This document shows positions 1-11,060 of a stretch of DNA of 64,000 nt, piece by piece. Source of the DNA: Membranipora membranacea (lineage: Eukaryota; Bryozoa; Gymnolaemata; Cheilostomatida; Membraniporidae); the NCBI GenBank assembly GCA_914767715.1, contig OU612069.1:7068001-7132000 (forward strand), read 5' to 3'. How positions within the stretch are numbered: position 1 is the first letter of the stretch; every line of letters starts with the position of its first letter. The notes below the pieces were generated by a model. The model saw nothing but the letters and a program-made list of their open reading frames with translations. It was not told where the DNA came from and ran no database searches. Both the position numbers and the translations under genes were made by a program.

Positions 1-77
1 TTTTGAAGAGCTGCACTGGCAGATAGATAATGAGGCATTGAGGAAGTCCATGAAAGAGTTTTGTGCTGCCTATACAG
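1..77 (+). CDS. 3' part of an internal exon, unknown protein
   Basis: An open frame starting at base 2 gives 25 codons (beginning FEELHWQ, ending AAYT) and runs into a strong splice donor, ACAG followed by GTAAGA, at 77/78, leaving phase 1. The exon continues to the left of the window. The residues are mixed charged and hydrophobic, as in a helical segment, but I do not recognise the family. No following exon with matching phase was found with confidence. Confidence 0.45.
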
Positions 78-1772
78 GTAAGATCCTAGGTGACTTGATA
101 CTGAATCAATGCAATGCTCTTTAATCAGCGCAGAAAAACTGGATTGTGTATATATATATACACACATATGTGCAATACAGTGTCATATATTATATATCCC
201 ACTATTGTACCCATAAAAACCCTGGACAATGAGTCATTCATATATATATATAGATTTATATCCTGCTTCATAGGAGGCAAGATCATATAATTCTGATAAG
301 AAAGGAGGCCCATATATGATAGGAGGCCTTTTCGGGGCCTCCTATGAGTGAGCCTCCTGTACCTATACAAAGTAGTCATATTGGCCACTTTTAATGAATG
401 ATATGAAAATTTGGATGCTACCTTGATAAACGAACTGAATTTCATTGGGGGGAAAACTCACAATCCATAAATGATAGAACATTGATAGTCAGGGAGGCAG
501 ACCTTTTATATAGGCCAACCTCCTAACATCAGATTCATTTTACAAATTTATATTGCAGGTTTAATGCATCCAAGTTCTGTAATTTAGAGTTATCTGTCTA
601 ATAGGCCTCTCTTGCTTGGCTAATTATCCAAATTTCCAGAGCACAGCACTATGGATTTTAGCAAATTACAGTGGCCTGTCCAATTTTGCCTCCCTTGCTC
701 TGTCAATTTATAATATTTCCATAATTTCAGAACAATTCCTGGAAATCAGAAGATGTAGAATCATTATGGATAAGGTTGAAACTATTCCCAACCAGAGGTA
801 ATTTGAAAATACAAACATTCTTATTGGATAGGAGGCTATTCGCATTGATGCTACAATCATATCAGACTAGGGTTTGTGCTTGCAAGTACGCTAGAATGAT
901 TGAAGACTAACATGGTAGCTGCGATAGAATTCAAAATGCTGCCTTGATGGTTTCTCTCATTTTTTGAGTGTTGCCAAAATTCCTCATCAGTAATAAAACT
1001 GGCGAATTGAATCAATACCAGAACTTTACAGACTGCCATTTTGCATTTCAGCATCACTCATAAGCAAATTTTGAGTGCGAGCCAAAGAACAGATGACAGC
1101 ATTTATCATCAGAAATGAAGCGATTGTAGTCAAGAGTTGTGAGACAACGCATATTATTACGCGATTTGAGTGCATTCCCAGGACGTCAGCAAGATCCATC
1201 TTCAACAGCAAAATCTGAGGATTCTACAGCCTGCGACTTTAATCATGGAAGATGAAAATTCATTTACGTAGAGGCAGAATTATCATATTGCTTAGCACCA
1301 ATGTAGAAATGGTGGTTATTGATGTCGCTCATAAAACATAATTTATATTTCACGCATGAGAGTATCTTACACCAGTCATGTTTTATTTGAGTTATACGTG
1401 TATTGTTGCATCTATTTAAAAAAAATTGATCTTTTATAAAAAGCACATGGTACACCGTCCATATATCAAAGATGAAAACACAAAATAAAAAAATGCAAAT
1501 GGTCTTGAACATACTAGATTTTTACATATGTTTTCAGATTTTGGGACAATAAAATAAAACAAAACTCTATGCATCTGCGATCGAAACAGAAAAAGTCTCA
1601 ACTAGAACATTAGCAAATAATGACAAACTATAACACATAATTATTGCAGAATGTAGAACATACTTACTACGATTCACATGCCATAAAAAGTGCTTTATTA
1701 ACAAGGGCCTGGAAATGCCAGAAATATTTATGAATTACAAGTTTAGATTTTATGTTGTAATATCTGATATGT
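78..1772. other. No convincing gene; TA-rich microsatellites
   Basis: TA/TATG-rich simple repeats lie at about 142-172 and 236-255. Short open frames occur on both strands but lack paired splice signals or recognisable domains. This could be intron of the plus-strand gene that enters at base 1, or the intergenic space downstream of the minus-strand gene ending at 1773. Confidence 0.4.
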
Positions 1773-2001
1773 TTATGGTTTGTTGGATTTACGCCGCCTC
1801 AGGTTGGCACAGTGAGCTCGTATCACTAGTACAGATCTTCTTGGTAGACGTGCCGCCACCTTCTCTAGAGCCTCTTTCTTGGGTAGTCCCCCACTATCTG
1901 GGTCCCAATATTTCAGGACAACCGCCGTCTCTGATGCCGTCCAGGCAATCTTACTCTTTCCTATGGAGTAAATCGAATAACAGGTGATACGTCGGCAGAC
2001 T
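1773..2001 (-). CDS. Terminal exon: Myb/SANT-like DNA-binding domain
   Basis: The acceptor is TGCTTTCAG at 2002 and the exon ends at TAA (1773-1775). It encodes a helix-turn-helix-like domain with a Trp-containing first helix (IAWTASETAVVLKYW) and a basic end (RAHCANLRRR). In relatives of this recombinase-like family the C-terminus carries an equivalent W-x-x-x-E domain. Its starting phase (1) matches the donor at 3397. Confidence 0.65.
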
Positions 2002-5000
2002 GAAAGCATTGGGCCTGCTCATTGTAGACACAGGCAGATTGTATCGATGAGCTTTAGGCCACACCAAATTGATGTCTTGATCTAGATTTACCTCCCTCCT
2101 CAAAAATATTGTCTGGTTTATTATAGAAATAAACTAAAAAACCTTCCTCCAGTTGATCATTCTCTAAATTATTGTAAAAATAACACAAAATATGTGATAA
2201 AATGAATTTCCCTCCAGCGTCCTCTAGTATTTTGGCATAAATTGAAAAATAATATACCTCCTCCCTCCTCTGTGCCTGGTTCTTCTTTTTAATCTAGATC
2301 AAGTCATCAATATGGTGTGGCCTTAGCTAGACAGTCGGCAAAAGATAAATTATTTCTATCTGAAGTTGGATAGGCTTTCCAACATTGTATATCTATGTTT
2401 CTCTGCACTGTTTCTCAACCTTGTCGCTCAGCATATAGGGGCATAACCCATGTACACCAATGCACAGTTCTAAATACCCCGCTCAGCGATAAAATACAGT
2501 TCCAAAATGATCTACCAAAGTTCCCACACACTCACCTCTCCCAGTACCAGCCTGACTACTCTGCTCAGCTCCCGTTCTCTGATTACCTCTACCTACAAGC
2601 AAGGTCACGCAAATAGATTTGTAACAACGATTGTAAAAATGCAATGCAACATAACATTCTTGTTTCTTTTTAGTTGTTTGCAAACCTGTACAACTGGGGG
2701 TCAATAGACCTAGTAGAAGTTACTGCACATGCTAGTGATACAGATAATACAAGTCATTTGGAGACAACTCTGATTTTACTGAAAAATTCGGATAGCACAA
2801 AAGAATAAGCTGCCACGCTCAATTAGATTGAGACGTAAACTATTTACTTTGTTTTAGTTTCTCAAATCCACCAAAAACACATTCAATGCATAGCTTCCTT
2901 CAATGTTATCGCATTGTTGAATTATTATAATGAAATGACACGTAATTTCAGTTTAGAATCTGTGACATTAAATCATGAGAGCGTACAGCTGATCCCTCAT
3001 GTGGTAGTAGGATCTTATGGTGAGCACTACGAGTATTACCGTAGCCTAAAGGAAAAGCTCACTACCATGTCAGCTACTCTGCAACATAAATATTATGGGT
3101 TCAAATACATACGTAATACGACAGAAGACAACTCTCTTTTTAAGGTATTCCTCGCAACATTGATGATGTCACAAGTATTGCCAAAACAGTTAGAATATTT
3201 ACCGGTAGAATTGTGACCTATATATGACAAGTTTCTAACATGTTTTTGGGGTTAGTGACACAATCCCTTATAAGACTTGTCAAGGCTGTGCAATTTGAAG
3301 CTAAGCTATCTCTGCTTTCATTATCAGCTTTCATTAGCTTATGTTAGCTTTTTCTTGGTTAAACTTGGGGTATGAATCCAAGTCTTGCATATTTACCTCT
3401 GTGCGCCTGATCTTCTTCCGATTCCGATTCTGAATCTGTACTCTTTTCCCGATCTGACTGCAATTTCAAAGAAATCATGCATACAATTGGTATCAGGATG
3501 ATTTTAAGCTATCAGGTTCAGCAGTAAAGTATAATGTAAGGCTCAGAGTAGTCAAGAGTTAATACGTACTAGTCACATGAACAGCTATTTGCCAGTGGTG
3601 TGTAATTGCCTAACATATGTCTGGGTTTAGTAACACCCTACCCTTTGAGGCTTGTCAAGGCTTTGCAATATAAAACAATGTTTTCTGTAGCTGTCGTTAG
3701 CTTTTTATTTCTTACAATTTCTTAGCTTTCTAACAACCTCCGGCAAATGCCTTTTCATGTCTCAAACCCTTTATTCTAGAGTGCATAGCCACTATTGGGA
3801 CTTTAAGGACATACTGTGCTCACAACTTACTGTTCAGAGGAAACAGTTTTCTGTAGTGATGGAACTATGAGCCAAATGAATGATGCCCAAAAGATTCTAT
3901 CTGCAAAAAGCCAGACCTTTGGGTTTTGCTCCCGATAGACTACTTAGCCAGCTTGTCAAAGGATCGCTTACGCTTGTTCATAGATATATAGAAACCTTAC
4001 TGACCTGAGAAGTTGAATTGGTGTCTGTTACAATATCAACTGGAGTGCCCGGTCGATTCACGATATGCACAACTTGAGAGGTCGATGCTTCATCATCAAT
4101 CTCCTCTTCTGCCGCACATGAAGCTTAAACGCAAAGAAAAAGATTGCCAGCTAGAAAAACGTCACACTTTAACAACAGAGTAGACTGCTTATGCTGAATG
4201 GAAACCAATGGTTAGGTTTGGCATTGTCACCGAACATTTAGTACATGGCATCTACAACTGTCCCAATAATGATACATGTTCCCGTTAGTCTGCAACAAGC
4301 CGAGTGAATTTTATGTTCAATTATCGCTCAAATAAACGACATGTATTGTACTCATAACATAAACTATACCTCCATGGCACAGCATTCATTATGCACAATA
4401 CTGCTAATGCAATCATACGAGAGTTGGTTGTTTGCTACCTATATGTTATATAAAGCAGTTCATTCCTGGAAGTGGGGGGGGGGGGGGTTTATCGAGAAAG
4501 TGAATTTTGTGTAAATCAACTCCGCTTATAATTGAATTCATAGACACATTGAACCATGAATAGTTCTATTCCATATTCAGAACTTGATTGGATGAGAGGA
4601 GCAAGATGGAGAAAACTCACCTAGATCTCTGATATCCAGAGTGTCAAGATACACCTTTTGTTCCGTTTTCTTGTATAGCCCATTTTCTACTCCGGATAGA
4701 ACAAGAGCAACTTTCGATCTTTCGATCAGATTTTGTTGCATCTTATAAACACCTGTGTGAATATTTACGGAGTGACCAAGGTGGTCCGCCACCATCTCTA
4801 GTTCATCTCTAGTCATATCTGCAACATATACAAATAGACAGTTCAGTAATTCTCTTATCAATCATATACTAAGCTGATTCAATTATCCAACAGATTACGT
4901 ATAGTGTGTGCCAACTACTTAACTCTTATTTTTTTCGTTGTTGATTATGAAAACATAACCCTTTATTGCTGAATATAGCCGTTATTGTTGTTGAAATATT

Positions 5001-8000
5001 TTAACATAAGGAGAAAAGGGCAGACTAGGTAAGGGATGAGACTGGCCAGGTCAAGGTCAAATGGGTGGTGATATGGACCAATCTTCCTATTTCTACCACT
5101 ATTCCATTCAGATGAGACAGACATTGGCTAGGTAGCCACTCTGGGATAATAGACGCCATTAGCTAAATGTAGTTACCAATCATTGACCTAATCAAATTAG
5201 CATTGATAATGCGTCATTCAATTTTATTCATATAGCATCCCAAAAGGTGCCAGGTACTTTGATAAATGATTTGAACCTACTTGACAAACCGTTGCTAAAT
5301 ATTTTCTGAACATTTGGCTGTGTAATAAGTCGGGTCTTCGGAGTTCCACTGATTGACAACACTCGTCGACCATCTCCTTTACTATCACTGTCCCTATCAG
5401 CGGCTTTTGCGTAGTCCTGTATGTAAGCACAAAGCCATCCAACAGTTCAACAATACAGCAGGGCAGAGGTAGTGAGAGCAATGAAATAGACTTAGCTAGA
5501 TCATTGGTAAAGTTAGAAACAGACTGGAGAATCTGTACTGTAATTGCCCTTATAATTAGTGGAGCGAAACTGTATACATGTACTATCATTTGACCAAGCG
5601 TATTCCGCCATGATATCAAGCAATGTTTGATATTAGGGCGAATTCGGTACACATGATAGCTTATATGATTTTTACTGGTTGCTAGCCAGATTCGCTTGGC
5701 TGATTTGATCCTGCTTAGTAAACGTCAGTCCGCCAGTCAGTTTAAAATCAAGAATGATGTATAAGCTTTGTTCCACAAAACCATCAATAGTAAGTAAGCC
5801 ATTCAGCCAAGGATATAACTATTGTAAAGGATTCCCATACCCAATGGGCATACAATCTATTTGCTAGATAATAGGGATGTTCATTAATTGACTATAATAT
5901 ATTCAGCCTACAGTGTAATTACCCAAAAAACAAGAAGTGCTTCTTCTCTGCTGCCAGATGTTCCAGTTTGGGTAACAAGAAGTCTGGAATAACTACGTAC
6001 ACCTTTCGTATCCCCATTCGTACTTTTACCACGCACTTGGATAGCTCTTGTCCTGTAGGGTTGAAAAAAAAAATCTCACAGAATATATTTCATCAGATAC
6101 TTGTTTGCTTGATCAAATAATCACCTCTGATTGGATTAGAACCAGCAACTCAAAATAAATTTTCAATTTTTTTGGACTACATTGATAAATGTAACACCAC
6201 CTGCACTAATATAATTAAGTTTACATTTGATTACGTTGGATATTAAATCATGTGATGCTGGCATTACTTGGGAGATGGGATTAGTAGATCAAACAAGCAA
6301 CGGGTTAGGTTTTACAATCGCCTGTCTTTTCAAGAGCAAGGAAATTCATTCCTCAAGAAATATTCCTTGGCCAAAGCAAGCCTGAAACTGTGCTGCTAAG
6401 CATTCCTATGCATATTGAGTAGGAATTTGTTTGGACTATTGCTTTGGCTCACAATAAGGTTTCTGTATATGGACATTGAGAGAGAATTGAGTTAAATCGC
6501 TATTAAACAGCTTACAAAGTAATCTAGTTTGAGTGAGAATGCAAGCAACCTTTTTCAGGGTTTATGCATGAACAAGCAGGAGGTATTTTCACATATGAAA
6601 ATACTTCCTGATTTTTTAAGTAATAAAATTGAGACAAGCCGACAGCAAATTTAAGCGACTTACCTTTCTGCCATAAGCCTTTCCGAGAACTCCAGTGAGT
6701 TTAGGATCTCGGGTTTGTCTTCAATTGGCCACTGGATCTCTGTTATATAAGCCTCCGTCGTTATCCCAGCCACCTCCATGGGTCTACGCTTGTTAAACAC
6801 AATAAGGTAGCAGAGACATAGTTTCCCCGAGTCTGTGTACATCGTGGGTGGTAATTATTTGCTCTTGCAGATAAGCAGAGAGATCAGCGAGGTCGCTACT
6901 TAAAGGTAGCTCTTCCGGCCTATTTATACGCTTTAAACGCTGCCTCTTACCCGCAACTGAGGTTACTTCACTTAAGAAGTGAGCATCCATGAGATAGCAA
7001 AATCGTTCTGCTTCAGTTTGTTTTGTCATATCGTTTGTTTGGATTGCACGAGATATCTTTAGAAGGATAAGTTGCTTGATGTATGATCCGATGGTTAGCC
7101 CCATCTGGTCATTCTGGGACGCTACGGTTTTGCTGGAATTGAGAAACGGTTGGAAAAACTTTGGAGTAAGTAGTGTGTCCGTATCCTCAATATCTATATC
7201 TGTTTTCTTGCTTTCTGATAACAGCAATGCAGCTGCTCGCAATTTCTGACGAAGCGGGTTGAATGCATTGGATCTTCTAAGTTCTTCACCACCAGATCTG
7301 AGGATTAGGTTTCTTGCAAAATCTTGGATAAGCCGATCTTTCAGTATAATGGATCGAAGCCCTGCAATGATAAACTCAACAAATGAAAGCAATAGGTGGG
7401 ACACAACACTGTGATATTCAAGGTCAATTTCACACAGAGTTTTGTGAGTCCAATGGGCAATAAATTCTGCAACCCCACTTCTCCCCGTTATTATGGAGCT
7501 TCCTAACAACCTCATTATGTAATCCAACAACACTGCTGAAACTGTCTGTCTTGAGTCCAGAGCCCACGATAGCGTGTTTTTTTTGGCAGGCGTAAGCTTA
7601 CGCTTGTGTATAAAATTATCACTAACGCTAAGCAAAAATGCATCAACCCATGTGACATGGGCGGTGTTCTCATCGGCCAATTGGTCATTTGCTGATCATT
7701 GACCCAGAACGAGTTTATTCATTCATGATTAATCCAACTTTCATTGATGTATCATACAGGGGCAATTTACACTACAGTGTGCTCAGATAGGTGCATAAGG
7801 TTGCTTGCAAAAAATGCTATAGTGGGCTCTGGGCTTTATGGGTAAGAAAGTTGGATGTAATTTTACCAACATACTGTTCTAATTATATAACTATACGAAG
7901 GGAAACAAAACCTAGGGATTCAAACTGTATACGGAATCATATTAAACTGTTATGACTTGTATATGATGGGTTTCTGACATGACACCCACCCCTATAAGGC

Positions 8001-9939
8001 TTTTTAAGACTATGCAATGTCAGGCTATGCTATCTCTCAGCTTTTAGCTTTTTCTTTGCTCAGCCTGGGCTCAGCTCAGCCAGGATTCCAATATTTATGG
8101 TAACACGTCAATTTGAACCTGGCTAGATATCATTAAGACCGTGTCAAATAACAGCATATCGATAACTAACCTGGATATTTTGCAGTTTCACTCAGGCCAT
8201 CTAGGCATGTGTCCAAATCAGATTCTATCTTGTCATCACTCATTATATAGGGTGTCATCATAGCACGGCACTGGCTTAAGCTGTTGTTTCGTTTCGGACT
8301 GGATGTATTGCAGCGTCTCATATGCTGAATTATATTAGAGAAGTGATAAAAGCCATAGCAATAAGAGCACGGTAAGTAGTGGTGTGCAGCTGTAGGATGT
8401 GGAGGTCGCTTGACCACAATGAGCTCTCCCTCTCCCTGTTTTATAACCTACAAAAGCAGGTCGTCCATTAACAAACAGCAAAACAATATTGATAGCTGCT
8501 TTCTCCACCACTGGTTTCCCACCAATATGTTACTCATTTTAAACTACCACCAGTGACAGGGTTTGAACCTGGGACACTCCGATCTAACAACCGATGCGCT
8601 ACCTAATTGCTCTATACTGACACAAGCTGTGCATCTGGTGAGCACATCAATGTATATGATTGGCGCGCAAATTTTAGCCTAACTGCCATTTGAAAAAAGA
8701 CTTACACTTAACGCGAATTTAAAGGAAAGGAAATAAAACTATTAAAATTGGATGAAAAACCTGTCAAAATACAATCAAAATAAGATTTATAAACTCCATG
8801 TTCACTAAAAATTAACATATAAAGTGATAACCTCTTTGTATCAGTGAAATCATGTTGAATATTGATGAAAAAACACCTCCATCACAGGGTCTCAAACTGA
8901 GGACCCATGGAACTGCAGCGCAGGATCTAACTACTTGAGCTATTCAGACAGTTAAAAAAAAATGCAGACATATTGACCTATCAAATGTGCATAACTTACT
9001 AATATTTCTTACTAATGATTTCAGACACATTTCTATAAAGTGCCCTGCAATTTTACTTGAATAAACTGGTCCAATATAGGGACGAGAGAACATCATGTAC
9101 AGTATGGCATGGCTGTGGCTGAGAGGTTAGAGCTGTGGGCTAGTAATCACAAGAACCAAAGTTCATTACTGGTAATATGACAAGAGAGTCTATATTACCT
9201 CACAATTGTGAACAGAATGTCCCAGCTGCTGAATCTTCCAAAACTTCTCCACTGACTCCGCTTTCTTGAGTCTTAAGGCTTCCCGCACCATGGCTTGACT
9301 TTTATGACTTCTTTTTAGATGACGAGACATGCGAGATGTAAAGTAGAGGCCACAGAAGTAGCATCTCACCCTTTTACAGTAATCCTTCTTTTTCCCACCA
9401 GGGTTGTAAACTGGTACCGATACTATTTAAATAAGAGAAATATTCTGAATGATGGATTAGCTGGATTAATCTCATTGACAGAATGGCAATGTTTACATTT
9501 AGGTAGTAGGCAATGTTCCAAACCATCGATACGAAAGCCAGCCGTTACAAGGAAAGGTTTTCCAACCGAGGCTACAGTCCCTCATTCTGATACTAAGATA
9601 ACATTATGCGCAACATGTTTTTATCAAAGCAGTAGCAAAAAAAAGGGTATGCAGACATTTCGTCAATCTATATTCACCACTACCATTATTTTCAAGAGTT
9701 TGGAGTTCGGGTTTTTTGAGATGGGGTCCTGGGGTGCACGTGTTTGCTGTTTGAGTTTTGCGATTTGATGTCTTGCAGTTTGGGCAATTTGGAAGAGCGG
9801 CAATAACGTGATTAGTGAAATGGATCGCATCCACATAAAAAAAACGCAACCCAAATGCATTATGCCATACCATTTCTGAGCTTCTGGCGATACAAGTCTG
9901 GGCCAGCTACAACCTTGTCCTCTTCATCATCATCTGAGT
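1773..9939 (-). CDS. Zinc-finger / tyrosine-recombinase-like / Myb-domain protein (multi-exon)
   Basis: Exons, 5' to 3' on the minus strand: 9871-9939 (acidic), 9199-9422 (C2H2 finger CYFC...HLKRSH), 8171-8447 (C-x2-C...H-x4-C finger), 6664-7691, 5923-6052, 5277-5416, 4621-4818, 4005-4123, 3397-3457 (acidic Ser/Glu linker), 1773-2001 (Myb/SANT-like, TAA stop). All junctions agree in phase except 6664/6052. The core resembles the uncharacterised fish and invertebrate family with a tyrosine-recombinase C-terminal fold: Arg I in FNKRRPMEV, a Lys-containing hairpin VKVRMGIRKV, Arg II in FRKYLAT, Gly-His in ADHLGHS and candidate nucleophile Tyr in GVYKM. The usual His of HxxR is Gln here. A 1-nt frame break lies near 6842-6870 and another at the 6664/6052 junction. 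Either the gene is decaying or the sequence has indel errors. The 5' end probably continues into the exon array at 11-16 kb. The role is inferred: nuclear DNA binding, derived from a mobile element. Confidence 0.72.
2952..3144 (+). CDS. Candidate plus-strand exon, unknown product
   Basis: An open frame of 64 codons sits between a TTTCAG acceptor at 2951 and a TTTAAG/GTATTC donor at 3144 (phase 2 to 0). It encodes VTLNHESVQLIPHVVVGSYG and continues with charged and Tyr-rich residues. It could belong to the plus-strand gene whose exon ends at 77, but the phases do not join directly, so another exon would be needed. No family recognised. Confidence 0.25.
3228..3360. repeat. Interspersed repeat, copy 1 of 3
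   Basis: Shares an ordered set of words (TTTCTAACATG, TAAGACTTGTCAAGGCT, GTGCAAT, then CTATCTC and TTAGCTT) with 3574-3720 and 7950-8080. It is diverged and has no coding content. Copies 1 and 2 lie in introns or downstream sequence of the same minus-strand gene. Confidence 0.5.
3574..3720. repeat. Interspersed repeat, copy 2 of 3
   Basis: Diverged relative of 3228-3360; the clearest shared core is GGCTTGTCAAGGCTTTGCAAT followed by a TTAGCTTTT tract. It lies in the intron between exons 3397-3457 and 4005-4123. Confidence 0.45.
4474..4487 (+). repeat. Poly-G run (14 nt)
   Basis: Uninterrupted G homopolymer within an intron; a likely site of assembly or sequencing length error. Confidence 0.9.
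6569..6602. repeat. Short inverted repeat (hairpin)
   Basis: The arms AGGAGGTATTTTCA and TGAAAATACTTCCT flank a short CATA loop and differ at one position. Intronic. It could be a tiny remnant of a foldback element. Confidence 0.5.
7950..8080. repeat. Interspersed repeat, copy 3 of 3
   Basis: Third member of the family seen at 3.2 and 3.6 kb: GACTTGTATATGATGGGTT, then TATAAGGCTTTTTAAGACTA, TGCAATGTC and TTAGCTTTTTC. It is intronic, between exons 6664-7691 and 8171-8447. Confidence 0.45.
8550..8630 (-). repeat. tRNA-derived SINE relic
   Basis: On the minus strand there is an A-box-like stretch (TAGCGCATCGGTTG) followed by a good B-box, GGTTCAAACCC (8559-8569). The acceptor stem does not pair, so this is a tRNA-derived repeat, not a working tRNA gene. 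It lies in the intron between the two zinc-finger exons. Confidence 0.45.
8884..8955 (-). repeat. tRNA-derived SINE relic
   Basis: On the minus strand, TAGCTCAAGTAGTTAGA resembles an A-box and GTTTGAGACCC a degraded B-box, with tRNA-like spacing. It has the same intronic setting as the relic at 8.55 kb. No stable cloverleaf was seen by eye. Confidence 0.4.
9110..9180 (+). repeat. tRNA-like SINE relic
   Basis: On the plus strand, TGTGGCTGAGAGGTTAGAGC looks like a tRNA D-arm (Ser/Leu style) followed by an anticodon-arm-like segment and a degraded T-arm (AAGTTCATTAC). Oriented opposite to its two neighbours. Confidence 0.35.
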
Positions 9940-11060
9940 CTAGTGATAAGAAAATATGAAGTACCAGCGAGACGTCTGCATAACAATTCCTAGTGCACAT
10001 TGGTCAATGGGGAGAGTCCAGTCAGCAATTTTCTCCCCTGAGTTGCACAGTGATAGACTGATCCTCTTGTGGAAACCACACAATTTATCATGCATTTAGA
10101 GAAAACAAGCCACAATTCTCAAAATAAAGCTATTAGGTTGAGGGACACTCAGTAGTAAGTGCACAAAATTCTATTAATAGAACTGAATTTCTGATTTGTC
10201 ATTCCACTGTATCCTGTCTAGGGGCGTAGCCTGATCTATCAGCGTCTTACAAATAGTAACAGGGCTTAGGAGGTGTGGCCAATTCCAATGAATATGTTTC
10301 TTAATTCCTTATATTTGTCAAACATGAAGAATAAATGGTAAAGGTTACTCTAAGGGACATTTAAAATCATATTAAAGATTATTACATAAAGCCTCAGCGT
10401 GCTGTGCTATGTTGACAAAAAGTTGGGTTTACCCTTTACCCTATATTTATTTTGGCGGTAAGCCCTGTTTGACCTAGTTCTAAGGATCAGTTTCCTAACA
10501 GGATACACTAGATAAGACTTCATTTCTATGAGATTCAATTTCATGTGTAAATGTTAGGTTTATGCTTGGAACTCAAGCAGACACTGACATTGTGCCTTTG
10601 CTCAATTTCATCCAGCTGTCAGTGCGGCCTGTGTTCTATGTTGCATGCTTTGCAAAAGCTAGCCACCACTCTGATTTGTGAAAGCCTCTTCTCAGAACTT
10701 GTAGCTCATTTTCTCCTTTTGCATAAGAAATTGTGTGGTTACTACAAGAGGATCAGTCTATCATTGTGCAACTCATGGGAGACAACTGCTGACCGCACTC
10801 TCCTCATTGATATTGATCAGTAAATGACACTATCAGTTGAGTTCTGAAGGACAGCTAAATTGTTTTCATAAAATATCTTTTTGGCTATCAGGTAAACCAT
10901 TCGCTTACATCCCTGAAACCTACACTTAAGCTAGTAGAAAGCTTTCCCATTATGTTAAATGGTTGTACTCTATCTTGAATTGGGCAGCTGTTGATGATGA
11001 CCTGATCTCATATCTACTAAGCACCATGTTAGCCAAGACCAAAAATATGTAGTCACTAAC

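Noticed and set aside
1026-1211. Minus-strand frame MLLKMDLADVLGMHSNRVII with a hydrophobic segment
   Set aside because: The start recalls SEA-like domains, but no acceptor, donor or partner exon could be placed and it is only 61 codons.
2536-2588. Possible extra small exon before the Myb exon of the minus-strand gene
   Set aside because: It has plausible splice sites but needs phase 2 at its start, while the preceding exon ends in phase 1 and joins the final exon directly.
8550-9180. Functional tRNA genes
   Set aside because: A- and B-box-like words are present but no acceptor-stem pairing or intact cloverleaf could be drawn.
9604-9873. Minus-strand 89-codon frame overlapping the end of exon 9871-9939
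   Set aside because: It is in a different frame from the acidic exon, which has a good donor and correct phase; the composition looks like intron.
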